From positions 1 through 31,473 of the forward strand of contig DATFVC010000082.1 in the NCBI GenBank assembly GCA_035260485.1: a stretch of 31,473 bases of DNA, in the 5' to 3' direction. The notes below the pieces were generated by a model. The model did no database searches, had not been told where the DNA came from, and saw only the letters and a program-made list of their open reading frames with translations. Source of the DNA: VRUE01 sp035260485. Lineage in GTDB: Bacteria; Actinomycetota; Thermoleophilia; Solirubrobacterales; 70-9. A program made the translations under genes and the position numbers. This document shows positions 16,287 to 23,452 of this stretch, piece after piece. The first letter of the stretch is position 1; each line of letters begins with the position of its first letter.

Positions 16287-17071
16287 GCCGTTGAAAGAGC
16301 CTGATCGAGCTTCGGTTCAGGTGGGCGTTGCAGGCTCCCCGAGCGCCGCAGCCAGGCCAGCCAGAGTGCGCCCGCGACGATCATCGCGACGCTCTCAAGC
16401 TGCGCCGCCGTCAGGCCCGCCACAACGTGCGAGTTGCGGCGGATGAACTCGATCAGGAATCGCTCCGTCCCGGCGAGGATCAGGTAGGCGGCAAAGAGGA
16501 CGCCGGGCCGGTAGCGGTCGCGCTGGCGCCAAAGCCACAGCGCGACCAGACCCATCACCAGGGTCTCGTAGACCGGGGTCGGCTGCACCGTCACCCCTGG
16601 CGGCGTCGGCAGTGTGCCGTGCGGATAGCCCATCGCCCAAGGCAAGTGGGAGGGCTTGCCGTAGGTGCCATCGCCGGTGAGCTGGCAGCCGATCCGCCCT
16701 ATCGCGTAGCCGAGAGCCAGGGCAGGCGCCGCGAGGTCGAGCAGCGCCACGCCGAGGAACCGCCGATACCAGGCCCACAGGGCGACGGCGAGCGCCCCGC
16801 CCACCACGCCGCCGTACCAGATCAGCCCCGAGCCGGAGAAAAGGGTGTTGGTAAGGCCGCCGCCGGTGCCGTTCTGCGCGATGAAGTAGACGCGCGATCC
16901 GACGACCCCGCCGACCAACGCGGCGAACACCATCTCGTAGGCCCAATCGACCGGCTTGCCCAGCTCGCGCAGGCGGCGGGCGATCAGCAGCCCACAGGCC
17001 AAGAAGGCCAGGGCGAAGACGATGCCGAAGGTATTGAGCGAGACACCGAAGACATCGACGTGGACGAGCAT
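16283..17071 (-). CDS. lgt: Prolipoprotein diacylglyceryl transferase
   Basis: The 262-residue protein with about seven helices carries the Lgt motifs: 'LIWYGGVVGG' (83-92), the signature 'GRIGCQLTGDGTYGKPS' (125-141), 'VQPTPVYET' (162-170) and 'TERFLIEFIRR' (202-212). Lgt transfers diacylglyceryl from phosphatidylglycerol to the lipobox Cys of prolipoproteins. The signature has GRIGC where most enzymes have GRIGN, and the 'HPSQLYE' block is replaced by 'QPTPVYE', so it may be a dedicated paralogue rather than the housekeeping enzyme. Its ATG immediately follows the stop of the Cys-rich gene (TAG-ATG), and its stop overlaps the lipoprotein start. Confidence 0.93.
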   Translation of the reverse strand: MLVHVDVFGVSLNTFGIVFALAFLACGLLIARRLRELGKPVDWAYEMVFAALVGGVVGSRVYFIAQNGTGGGLTNTLFSGSGLIWYGGVVGGALAVALWAWYRRFLGVALLDLAAPALALGYAIGRIGCQLTGDGTYGKPSHLPWAMGYPHGTLPTPPGVTVQPTPVYETLVMGLVALWLWRQRDRYRPGVLFAAYLILAGTERFLIEFIRRNSHVVAGLTAAQLESVAMIVAGALWLAWLRRSGSLQRPPEPKLDQALSTA

Positions 17072-17641
17072 CTACGCGGCGCCCCCGCAGCCGTCGAGAT
17101 CGCCGATCAGGGAAGCGAGGCGGCCGGCCGGCCAGTGGCGCTCCGCCACGAGGTACTTGGCGAGGCCACTGAACGCCTCCCAGCGCCAGCAGTGACAGCA
17201 GCAGGGGCCGTGCTCGGGCGAGGCGGACAACCCTCGGCGGTAGGCGCCCCGCTCCGCTGGTGCAAGCCTGACCCGTGGACGGAGGCGAAGCAGCCGCTTG
17301 GCGAGCGTCACTGAGATGTCGTAGGGATCACGGGGGATCAGCGCCTCCGAACGGTAGCGCCGCAACGCGGCGACCTGGCGCCGATAGTGAGCCTCATCCA
17401 TCGCCTGACAGCAGGAGCCTTGGAGCCGGCGATCGTTTGCGATCGAGCCGATCGCTCGCCAGTCGAGATCACAGCGGTTGCTGTGCTGTCCTGCCAAGTA
17501 GGTAAAGCGGGCCGGAGTTCCTGGTCGGGTGGTCGACGGACTCGGGTGCTGATCCGAGGAGCGAGCGTCGAGGCCGATCACCGCGGCGAGGAAAAACGCC
17601 CCGGCAAGGAAGAGTGCGAGCGTGAGGCGGCCGATTCTCAT
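17072..17641 (-). CDS. Membrane-anchored Cys-rich protein of unknown function (CCQ / PCCCHCWRW)
   Basis: The 189-residue product has an N-terminal signal anchor (about 4-25) and an extracytoplasmic Cys-rich domain. Cysteines cluster as C57, C77-C78 ('GSCCQAMDEAHY'), C147-C149 and C151 ('HGPCCCHCWRWEAFSGLAKY') and C185 ('DLDGCGG'). The conserved arrangement suggests a metal or iron-sulfur site, or a redox switch. I recall similar proteins of unknown function in actinobacteria and other phyla but cannot name a family. It sits six bases after the His-rich gene and directly before lgt, in an operon likely under the BlaI-type repressor. Confidence 0.75.
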   Translation of the reverse strand: MRIGRLTLALFLAGAFFLAAVIGLDARSSDQHPSPSTTRPGTPARFTYLAGQHSNRCDLDWRAIGSIANDRRLQGSCCQAMDEAHYRRQVAALRRYRSEALIPRDPYDISVTLAKRLLRLRPRVRLAPAERGAYRRGLSASPEHGPCCCHCWRWEAFSGLAKYLVAERHWPAGRLASLIGDLDGCGGAA

Positions 17642-17647
17642 CTGGCC

Positions 17648-18226
17648 TCATGCGGGTGGCGGTGAGGCCGCCTTCGGGCCGAAGGAGACGACGATCTGCT
17701 GGCCGTCGGCGAGACTCAGCGCACCGAACGCCCGCGAGGGCTTGCCGTCGACCCACATCCGCACCACCTTCGCGCCGCTGGCTCGGTAGGGACCGAGGCG
17801 CCCAGCAGAGAACGGCACGCCCCACACGGAGAAGAACTGGCCGAGCCGAGAGCTCGACATTCCCTCGTCGTGGATCGTGCCGCTGGTGTCGTGGGTGTGC
17901 AGTCCGGCCATCTGCATCGGGGGTTCGTCCGGGTCGATGCCGACGTTGGCCGGAACCGTAACTTGCCGGCCGTTCACGTAGACCGCCAGGTGCGGATGGA
18001 AATGGGTCGAGCTGTCCATCGTCTGCATCATCGTCGGCACCCCTGCTGCAAGGCGGCGTTGCCGGAGGCCGTCGTAGTGCTGTCCGAACGGACCGGGCTC
18101 GGGGGCGGAGGAACCCGATCCGCCGATGAGGGTCAGCGCGAGCGCTCCGATCACGAGCGCCCCCAGGATGCCTGCGAGGCTGAGCTGAACGAATCGCTCC
18201 CGCCTCGTTTTGACCCCGGCGACCAT
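17648..18226 (-). CDS. Membrane-anchored His-rich protein (HFHPHL / HTHDTSG)
   Basis: The 192-residue product has one N-terminal transmembrane helix (about 14-35) and an extracytoplasmic domain with three conserved-looking His clusters. These are 'STHFHPHLAVYVNG' (H75, H77, H79), 'GLHTHDTSGTIHDE' (H110, H112, H119) and a Met-rich stretch 'MMQTMD' and 'PPMQMAG' between them. Such clusters suggest Cu or Zn coordination. The C-terminal part has 'GQFFSVWGVPFSAGRLG' and 'VRMWVDGKPS'. No enzymatic motif is recognised. It is the first gene of the minus-strand operon and shares a divergent promoter/operator region with the peptide-blaI operon. Confidence 0.78.
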   Translation of the reverse strand: MVAGVKTRRERFVQLSLAGILGALVIGALALTLIGGSGSSAPEPGPFGQHYDGLRQRRLAAGVPTMMQTMDSSTHFHPHLAVYVNGRQVTVPANVGIDPDEPPMQMAGLHTHDTSGTIHDEGMSSSRLGQFFSVWGVPFSAGRLGPYRASGAKVVRMWVDGKPSRAFGALSLADGQQIVVSFGPKAASPPPA

Positions 18227-18251
18227 CTACGACGCAGCGTAGCAGGAGAGC

Positions 18252-18270
18252 TACACTACCGTCTGTAGTA
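18252..18270. promoter_or_regulatory. Divergent promoter with BlaI/CopY-type dyad
   Basis: ACTAC-CGTCT-GTAGT (18255-18269) is a perfect 5+5 dyad with a 5-bp centre. On the plus strand TACACT (18252-18257) and on the minus strand TAGTGT (18258-18253) both fit TANNNT -10 boxes and overlap the dyad. One repressor site would thus control both the minus operon (starting 18226) and the plus operon (starting 18296). Confidence 0.6.
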
Positions 18271-18295
18271 GGAGCGCCAACCCAGGAGGCCCAGC

Positions 18296-18502
18296 ATGGA
18301 GCATCTTCTTCTCATCCTTCCCGCCCTCGCCTGTCCGATTGGCATGGGCTTTTGCATGTGGATGATGGCCAGGCACATGCGAAGCGACAGCAAAGGAACC
18401 GACGCGCCGCCCGTGCAAGATGCCGGGGAGCAAACTGCAAAGCGCGCCACCGAGCAAGATGAGCGCGAGGCCGCGCTACCCGGTCCCGCATCTAAGCTGT
18501 GA
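18296..18502 (+). CDS. Cys/Met-rich single-helix membrane peptide
   Basis: The 68-residue product has a transmembrane helix at residues 3-26 with 'ACPIGMGFCMWMMARHM' (two Cys, five Met, one His), then a polar tail rich in Glu, Lys and Ala. AGGAGG lies six bases before the ATG, a strong site that supports real translation. It is the first gene of the operon that continues with the BlaI-type repressor and M56 protease. Its resemblance to the N-terminus of the cyclase at 22668 (both start ME-x-LL and have C-x-M motifs) suggests a small metal-sensing or metal-binding helix family. This is an inference. Confidence 0.75.
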   Translation: MEHLLLILPALACPIGMGFCMWMMARHMRSDSKGTDAPPVQDAGEQTAKRATEQDEREAALPGPASKL

Positions 18503-18506
18503 GGCC

Positions 18507-18896
18507 ATGACCGCCGCCAAAAGGCGCATACCGCCGCCGCTTCACGAGCTTGAGTCCGAGGTCATGGAGCAGGTCTGGGAGCGCGAGGAGGCGACCGTGC
18601 GCGACGTGTTGGAGGCGCTCAACGCCGGTCGCAAGCAGCGCGCCTACACCACGGTGATGACGATCATGGCCCGGCTCGATGAGAAGGGTCTGCTGCGCAG
18701 GCGTAAGCGCGGCAAGACCCATGTCTACCGCCCGACGATGAGCCGCGCGGAGTACCTGGAGGCGCGGGCGCAGAGCGAGGTCGACGGGCTCGTCGCCGAC
18801 TACGGCGACCTCGCCCTGGCTCACTTCGCCCGCCAGCTCGGCACCCTCGACCCCAAGCGCCGCGCCCAGCTTCGCAAGCTGGCCGAGGAGTCCTGA
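18507..18896 (+). CDS. BlaI/MecI/CopY-family repressor
   Basis: From the ATG at 18507 the product has 129 residues, the usual length of the family. The winged helix covers about 12-78, with 'PPLHELESEVMEQVWERE' and the recognition region 'AYTTVMTIMARLDEKGLL' followed by the wing 'RRRKRGKTHVYRP'. The C-terminal dimerisation part follows. BlaI/CopY proteins bind TACA/TGTA dyads and are released by protease cleavage or metal. The open frame upstream to 18420 overlaps the peptide gene and is rejected. The stop is immediately followed by the ATG of an M56 protease, the classic BlaI-BlaR1 pairing. Its probable operators are at 12835, 18255 and 20516. Confidence 0.93.
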   Translation: MTAAKRRIPPPLHELESEVMEQVWEREEATVRDVLEALNAGRKQRAYTTVMTIMARLDEKGLLRRRKRGKTHVYRPTMSRAEYLEARAQSEVDGLVADYGDLALAHFARQLGTLDPKRRAQLRKLAEES

Positions 18897-19832
18897 ATGC
18901 GCGGCGCCGGGCGTCTCTACCTCTTGCACGTCGCGCTGGCCGGCGTGGGGGCGATCCTGCTTGCCGGCGGCACGGCGATGATCTTCAGCAGGCAGAGCTT
19001 TTCCGTGCCAACGTCGCAAGCTGTCTCCGACGCCTGCCACAACTGGCTGACCGCAGGCGGTCCCGCAGCGCTGCTCGGGCTCTCAGTCGCGGCGCTCGCG
19101 CTCGCCGCCGTTTGCCTCGGCCTCCGCTCGGTCCACCGACAGGTGCGTGCCACCAGTCGCTACCTGGCGACCCAGGATCTGAGCGCCGAGCCGGTCGAGG
19201 TGGATGGAATCCCCTGCCGTCTCATCGACTCCGAGGAGCCGCGGGCCTTCTGCGCCGGCTACCTGCGGCCGCGTGTCTACCTGAGCCGCGGAGCGCAGGA
19301 GCAGCTTGAGGACGATGAGCTGCGCGCGGTCCTCGCCCATGAGGGACATCACCTGCGCCGCCGTGACCCGCTGCGGCTCCTGGTGGCCCACGCTCTGGCC
19401 GACTCTCTCTTCTTCGTGCCGATCTTTCGGCGGATCAGCGAGCGCTTCTCGGCCCTCGGCGAGCTGGCGGCCGACGAGGCGGCGGTGAAGGCCGTCGGCG
19501 GGCGGGGTCCGCTTGCCTCGGCGCTGCTCAAGTTCTCCTCACAGCCGGCCGCGGTCGTCTCTCTGGCGCCGGAGCGGGTCGATCATCTGATGGGCGACCC
19601 CGATGCGACCCTCTGGAAGCTGCCTCGCTCGCCGCTGGCGCGCAGCGCGATCGCCCTCGCTGCGCTTGGGGCGGTGAGCCTGCTGATCTGGCACGGCATC
19701 CTCGACCCCAACTTGCAGGTGCCGCTGCTCGTCGCTGCGGCCTGCGCCGGGATGATGGTCTGCGGCCCGATCGCTCTTGCCCTCGGCGCCCTCCTGCTCT
19801 CGCGGCACGCCCTGCGGCGGCGCCTCGCCTAA
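18897..19832 (+). CDS. M56-family membrane zinc metalloprotease (BlaR1-like, no sensor domain)
   Basis: The 311-residue protein has membrane helices near residues 9-29, 55-75, 240-262 and 270-300. The zinc protease motif is HEGHH (H148, E149, H152) in 'AVLAHEGHHLRRRDPLR', and 'ELAADEAAVKA' supplies the third ligand near E189. In BlaR1/MecR1 such a protease is activated by an extracellular sensor and inactivates BlaI. Here the protein ends soon after the last helices, so the penicillin-binding sensor domain is missing. The signal may therefore act on the membrane part or come from a partner. The ATG follows the repressor stop directly (TGA-ATG). Confidence 0.9.
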   Translation: MRGAGRLYLLHVALAGVGAILLAGGTAMIFSRQSFSVPTSQAVSDACHNWLTAGGPAALLGLSVAALALAAVCLGLRSVHRQVRATSRYLATQDLSAEPVEVDGIPCRLIDSEEPRAFCAGYLRPRVYLSRGAQEQLEDDELRAVLAHEGHHLRRRDPLRLLVAHALADSLFFVPIFRRISERFSALGELAADEAAVKAVGGRGPLASALLKFSSQPAAVVSLAPERVDHLMGDPDATLWKLPRSPLARSAIALAALGAVSLLIWHGILDPNLQVPLLVAAACAGMMVCGPIALALGALLLSRHALRRRLA

Positions 19833-19836
19833 ACGG

Positions 19837-20475
19837 ATGGCGCTATCCGAGGACACCAGGAGGGAGACGGAGCGGGTTCGCCGCGTGCAGGACAAGGGAG
19901 CGCCCAAATACGACGGCCAGATGGACTTCTTCGACCGGATCCTCTTCAAGGGCGGTCGCGAGTGGGCCTGCTCACGGGCGCAGGGCAAGGTGCTGGAGAT
20001 CGCGGTCGGCACCGGCCGCAACCTCCCCTACCACCGCGACGACATAGAGCTGACCGGGATCGAGCTGAGCCCGCAGATGCTGGAGATCGCAAGGCAGCGG
20101 TCAAAGGAGCTGGGCCGCGTGCCCGACTTTCGCCTCGGCGACGCCCAGGCCCTCGACTTTCCCGACGCCAGCTTTGACAGCGTCGTATGCACCCTCGCCC
20201 TCTGCACGATCCCCGACGATCGTGCCGCCGTCGCCGAGGCTTTCCGGGTCCTGCGCCCCGGCGGACGCTTCTCACTGCTGGAGCACGTCCGCAGCCCGGC
20301 GTTGCCGGTGCGCGCGGTGCAGCGCCTGATCGAGCCGCTCAGCCTGCGCTTCGAGGCCGATCACCTGACTCGCGAGCCACTCGATCACCTTGGCCCCGTG
20401 GGGTTCGAGGTCGAGGAGCAGGAACGCTCAAAGTGGGGCATCGTCGAGCGAGTGCTGGCCCGTAAGCCGGGGTAG
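19837..20475 (+). CDS. Class I SAM-dependent methyltransferase
   Basis: The 212-residue protein has the AdoMet motif I 'VLEIAVGTGRNLP' (52-64), the acidic end of strand 2 'LTGIELSP' (72-79), 'FRLGDAQALDFPDASFDSVV' for motifs II-III and 'RVLRPGGRFSLLEHVRS' as motif IV. This is the UbiE/MenG-like fold with a lipid, quinone or small-molecule substrate; the substrate is not evident. The start is the ATG four bases after the M56 stop; the frame extends upstream into that gene but lacks a better start. It is the last gene of the peptide-blaI-M56 operon, which suggests a role linked to metal or metalloid detoxification, such as methylation. That is an inference. Confidence 0.88.
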   Translation: MALSEDTRRETERVRRVQDKGAPKYDGQMDFFDRILFKGGREWACSRAQGKVLEIAVGTGRNLPYHRDDIELTGIELSPQMLEIARQRSKELGRVPDFRLGDAQALDFPDASFDSVVCTLALCTIPDDRAAVAEAFRVLRPGGRFSLLEHVRSPALPVRAVQRLIEPLSLRFEADHLTREPLDHLGPVGFEVEEQERSKWGIVERVLARKPG

Positions 20476-20515
20476 CGACGCAAGCCCTCGATTGAGGATC
20501 GTGTGCAACGTCCTC

Positions 20516-20555
20516 ACTACACAACGTAGTAGGTTGAACTACTATGCCACGTAGT
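20516..20555 (+). promoter_or_regulatory. Double BlaI/CopY-type dyad before the DUF3105 gene
   Basis: ACTAC-ACAAC-GTAGT (20516-20530) is a perfect dyad with the same 5-bp centre as at 18255. A second pair ACTAC (20538-20542) and GTAGT (20551-20555) has an 8-bp spacing. TACTAT (20540-20545) fits a -10 box 12 bases before the ATG at 20558, and no ribosome-binding site is present, so the mRNA is probably leaderless. Confidence 0.6.
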
Positions 20556-20557
20556 AC

Positions 20558-21337
20558 ATGGGGACTCGCAAAGAAGACCGGGAGCGGCTTCGCCAGCTCC
20601 GCATTGAAACGGAACAGCGCAAGCGGAAGGCCGAGCGCAAGTGGCTGGTGCTGGGCTACGCGGTGGCTGGCCTGGTCACCGTCGCGGTCCTCGGCGCCGC
20701 TGCCGTGCTGGTGATCGGCAGCAGCGAAGGCGGCGCCAGCGCGGGCGCTCACGTCAACGTCGAATCGGGCTCGACCAACGGAGTCTCACCGGATGGGCGC
20801 AGCGGAACGGCGCCGCAGCCGGTCAAGGTCGCCGACCTGAAAACCGCCGCCAAGAAGGCTGGTTGTGAGCTGCGCCTGAACCTCAAGGACGAGGGCCACG
20901 AACACATCCCGCCCGACTCGAAGACGCCCGCCTACGAAACCAAACCGCCGACCTCCGGCCCCCACGTCGAACCGCCCTACCAGCAGGCCGATGGCGCCTA
21001 CAGCGAGATGCCGAAGGAAATCGACATCGTCCACTCCTTAGAGCACGGCCGGCTGGAGATCCAGTACTCGCCCAGCCTCTCCGAACCCGACCAACTGGGG
21101 CTGAAGGGCCTCTACGACTCCCTCTACGCCGCGACCCTGCTCTTCCCGAACGAAAAGATGCCCTACGAGGTGGCGGCCACCACCTGGACCAACCTGATCG
21201 GCTGCAAGACCTACAAAGGCGCGATCACCGAGGACGCGATCCGGGACTTCGGCAAGGCCACCTGGGGGCGCTATGGCGGCGAGCCTCCCGAATCGTTCCC
21301 GTTCACCGGGCCGACGCCGGCCAATCCGTCCTCTTAG
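20558..21337 (+). CDS. DUF3105-type membrane-anchored protein
   Basis: The 259-residue protein has a charged cytoplasmic N-terminus, one helix (about 30-54) and an extracytoplasmic DUF3105-like domain (about 105-245). Hallmarks are 'DEGHEHIPP', 'PPTSGPHVEPPYQQADG' and 'IVHSLEHGRLEIQYSP', with conserved histidines that could bind metal. The molecular function of the family is unknown. It is followed after 24 bases by the permease-YHS gene and is preceded by a double dyad for the BlaI-type repressor, so it belongs to the metal-responsive island. Confidence 0.85.
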   Translation: MGTRKEDRERLRQLRIETEQRKRKAERKWLVLGYAVAGLVTVAVLGAAAVLVIGSSEGGASAGAHVNVESGSTNGVSPDGRSGTAPQPVKVADLKTAAKKAGCELRLNLKDEGHEHIPPDSKTPAYETKPPTSGPHVEPPYQQADGAYSEMPKEIDIVHSLEHGRLEIQYSPSLSEPDQLGLKGLYDSLYAATLLFPNEKMPYEVAATTWTNLIGCKTYKGAITEDAIRDFGKATWGRYGGEPPESFPFTGPTPANPSS

Positions 21338-21361
21338 CCCGCGGTTCGGCATGCTGGCGCG

Positions 21362-22630
21362 ATGAGCGACGTGATCTCGACCATCGGCGAAGGCTTCAAG
21401 CAGTCCTTCCTAATGGCCTACGAGGTCTGGTGGGCGCTGGTGATTGGCTTCGCGATCTCGGCGATCGTGCAAGCCTGGGTGCCGCGCGAGCGGATCGAGG
21501 CGACGCTCTCGGGCGATGGCCCGAAGCCGATCGCCTGGGCGACCGGGCTCGGCGCCGCCTCCTCGTCCTGCTCCTACGCGGCGATCGTGATCGCCAAGTC
21601 GCTCTTTCAGAAGGGCGCCTCCGCCGCTTCGGCGCTGGCCTTCCAGTTCGCCTCGACCAACCTGGTCTGGGAGCTCGGCCTGGTCCTCTGGGTGCTGATC
21701 GGCTGGCAGTTCACCCTCGCCGAGTACGTCGGCGGCGTCGTGATGATCGTTCTGATGGCGGCGAGCCTGCGGCTGTTCGTCTCACCCCGGTTGGAGGAGC
21801 AGGCGCGAAAGCACGCCCAGGAGGCCGACACCGGGCACCAGCATCACATGGCCGGGGAACGGCTCGGCTGGCGCGAGCGGCTGACCTCGGCCTCGGCCTG
21901 GTCGGACGTTGCCCACAACTTCCGCGGCGACTGGCAGATGCTGTGGAAGGAGATCGGGATCGGCTTCCTGCTCGCCGGCTTCATCGGTCTGCTCGGCAAC
22001 GACTTCTTCAACAGCCTCTTCATCAGCGGTGCGCCGGGCTGGCTGAACGCCCTGGAGAACGTGATCGTCGGCCCGCTGATCGCCGTGCTCAGCTTCGTCT
22101 GCTCGGTCGGCAACGTTCCTCTCGCCGCTGTGCTGTGGTCGGGCGGGATCAGCTTCGCCGGGGTGATGGCGTTCATTTTCGCCGACTTGATCGTGCTGCC
22201 GATCATTGCCATCTATCGCAAGTACTACGGCTGGTCCTTCACTGTGCGAATCGTCACCCTGATGCTGGTGACGATGATCGTCGCCGCGCTGATCGTTGAC
22301 GGCCTGTTTAGCGCCGCCGGCCTGATCCCCTCGACCCGGCCGAGTCGCGACGACATCTTCGGCTCGGTCCAGGTCGACTACAAGCTCTTCCTCAACGTCT
22401 TCGGCACCGTGATCTTCGCGGCGCTGATGTGGATCACGGTGCGCCGGGGCATCACCGATCCCGTCTGCGGGATGAAGGTTGACCGCACGAAGGCGATCCG
22501 CAAGGACTTCGCCGGCGAGACCTACTACTTCTGCTCGGAGCACTGCCTGCACGCCTTCGAGGTGGACCAAGACCGCGATCGGCGATCACAGCCCTTCGGA
22601 GCTGGTGAGAAACGGCTTACAAGTGGGTAA
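21362..22630 (+). CDS. Permease (DUF318/ArsP-like) fused to YHS metal-binding domain
   Basis: The 422-residue protein has about eight to nine helices. The first half carries 'GLGAASSSCSYAAIVIAKSL' (C70) and 'FASTNLVWELG', characteristic of the DUF318/UPF0718 permease family that includes ArsP organoarsenical exporters. The second half repeats the fold with 'SFVCSVGNVPLAAVLWSGG'. A His-containing loop ('DTGHQHHMAGE') lies between the halves. The C-terminal YHS domain (about 366-402, 'TDPVCGMKVDR' and 'YYFCSEHCLHAFE', Cys-rich) is a small metal-binding module found on P-type ATPases and other heavy-metal proteins. The fusion suggests delivery or sensing of a soft metal at the cytoplasmic face. 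The exported substrate is not known. Confidence 0.9.
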   Translation: MSDVISTIGEGFKQSFLMAYEVWWALVIGFAISAIVQAWVPRERIEATLSGDGPKPIAWATGLGAASSSCSYAAIVIAKSLFQKGASAASALAFQFASTNLVWELGLVLWVLIGWQFTLAEYVGGVVMIVLMAASLRLFVSPRLEEQARKHAQEADTGHQHHMAGERLGWRERLTSASAWSDVAHNFRGDWQMLWKEIGIGFLLAGFIGLLGNDFFNSLFISGAPGWLNALENVIVGPLIAVLSFVCSVGNVPLAAVLWSGGISFAGVMAFIFADLIVLPIIAIYRKYYGWSFTVRIVTLMLVTMIVAALIVDGLFSAAGLIPSTRPSRDDIFGSVQVDYKLFLNVFGTVIFAALMWITVRRGITDPVCGMKVDRTKAIRKDFAGETYYFCSEHCLHAFEVDQDRDRRSQPFGAGEKRLTSG

Positions 22631-22633
22631 AGT
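22628..22633 (+). promoter_or_regulatory. Possible -10 box of the cyclase gene
   Basis: TAAAGT lies within GGGTAAAGTGG, overlaps the permease stop codon, and sits 34 bases before the cyclase ATG. No convincing -35 box is seen, so read-through from the permease promoter is equally likely. Confidence 0.3.
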
Positions 22634-22667
22634 GGTGACTGGCGACAGAGTGAGTTAGGAGGAAGCG

Positions 22668-23432
22668 ATGGAGGTGCTACTAACCGTTCTCGCTGTTGTG
22701 GGTTGCATGGCGATGATGGGTGCGGCGATGGCCGTGATGCCACCCGTCGCCCGCCGCGTCCGGCGCAACCCACCCATCCAGCGACTGATCGCGCGGCTCC
22801 GTCGCCAGAGCGCGATCGACCGCGTCCTCTCCTGGGCCGAGGACGAGCAGCCGGACCTAAAGCGTGCCACCGCTCCCGACGGGACGGTAACGGTCCTCTT
22901 CACCGACATCGAGGACTCCACGAAATTGAACGAGCGCCTCGGCGATCAGGGCTGGATAGAGGTATTGCGCGCCCACAACCAAGTTGTCCATGACTGCGTC
23001 CGCGGGCACGGCGGCTACGAGGTCAAGTCGCAGGGCGACGGCTTCATGATCGCCTACCCCAGCGCCAGGCGGGGGCTCGAATGCGCGATCGACATGCAGC
23101 GCAACTTGGCGGGCGCGAACGGCGGCGATCTCACCGAGCCGCTGCGGGTGCGGATCGGCCTCCACACCGGGGAGGCGATCCGCGAAGGCGACGACTTCTA
23201 CGGGCGCAGCGTGACGCTGGCGGCCCGGATCGCCGACGAGGCCGAGGGCGGCGAAATCCTCGCTTCCTCGCTGGTGCGCGAGCTTGCCGCGAGCGGCGGC
23301 GACATCTTCTTCGAGGAGGCTGGAGAGGTGCGGCTGAAGGGCCTTCGTGGGACTCAGCGCATCTACCGCGTCCCCTGGGAGCAGCCAGGGAGCGCGAGCC
23401 CCAGGCTTCGTGCTGCCGGGAGAGCAGGGTAA
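22668..23432 (+). CDS. Membrane-anchored class III nucleotide cyclase
   Basis: The 254-residue protein has one N-terminal helix (2-26, 'VVGCMAMMGAAMAVM', Cys/Met-rich) and a class III cyclase domain (about 73-235). Metal ligands are D80 in 'LFTDIEDSTKLNERLG' and D124 in 'KSQGDGFMIAYPS'. The dimerisation and transition-state segment is 'YGRSVTLAARIADEA' with R187. K120 is the usual adenine-specifying Lys position. The canonical Asn of 'VNxAAR' is Thr183. The product is likely cAMP, not proven. AGGAGG precedes the ATG at 22668 by five bases, a strong site. It follows the permease-YHS gene after 37 bases and may read out membrane metal status through its Met-rich helix (inference). Confidence 0.9.
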   Translation: MEVLLTVLAVVGCMAMMGAAMAVMPPVARRVRRNPPIQRLIARLRRQSAIDRVLSWAEDEQPDLKRATAPDGTVTVLFTDIEDSTKLNERLGDQGWIEVLRAHNQVVHDCVRGHGGYEVKSQGDGFMIAYPSARRGLECAIDMQRNLAGANGGDLTEPLRVRIGLHTGEAIREGDDFYGRSVTLAARIADEAEGGEILASSLVRELAASGGDIFFEEAGEVRLKGLRGTQRIYRVPWEQPGSASPRLRAAGRAG

Positions 23433-23452
23433 TCCGGCGGCATGTGAAGCGC

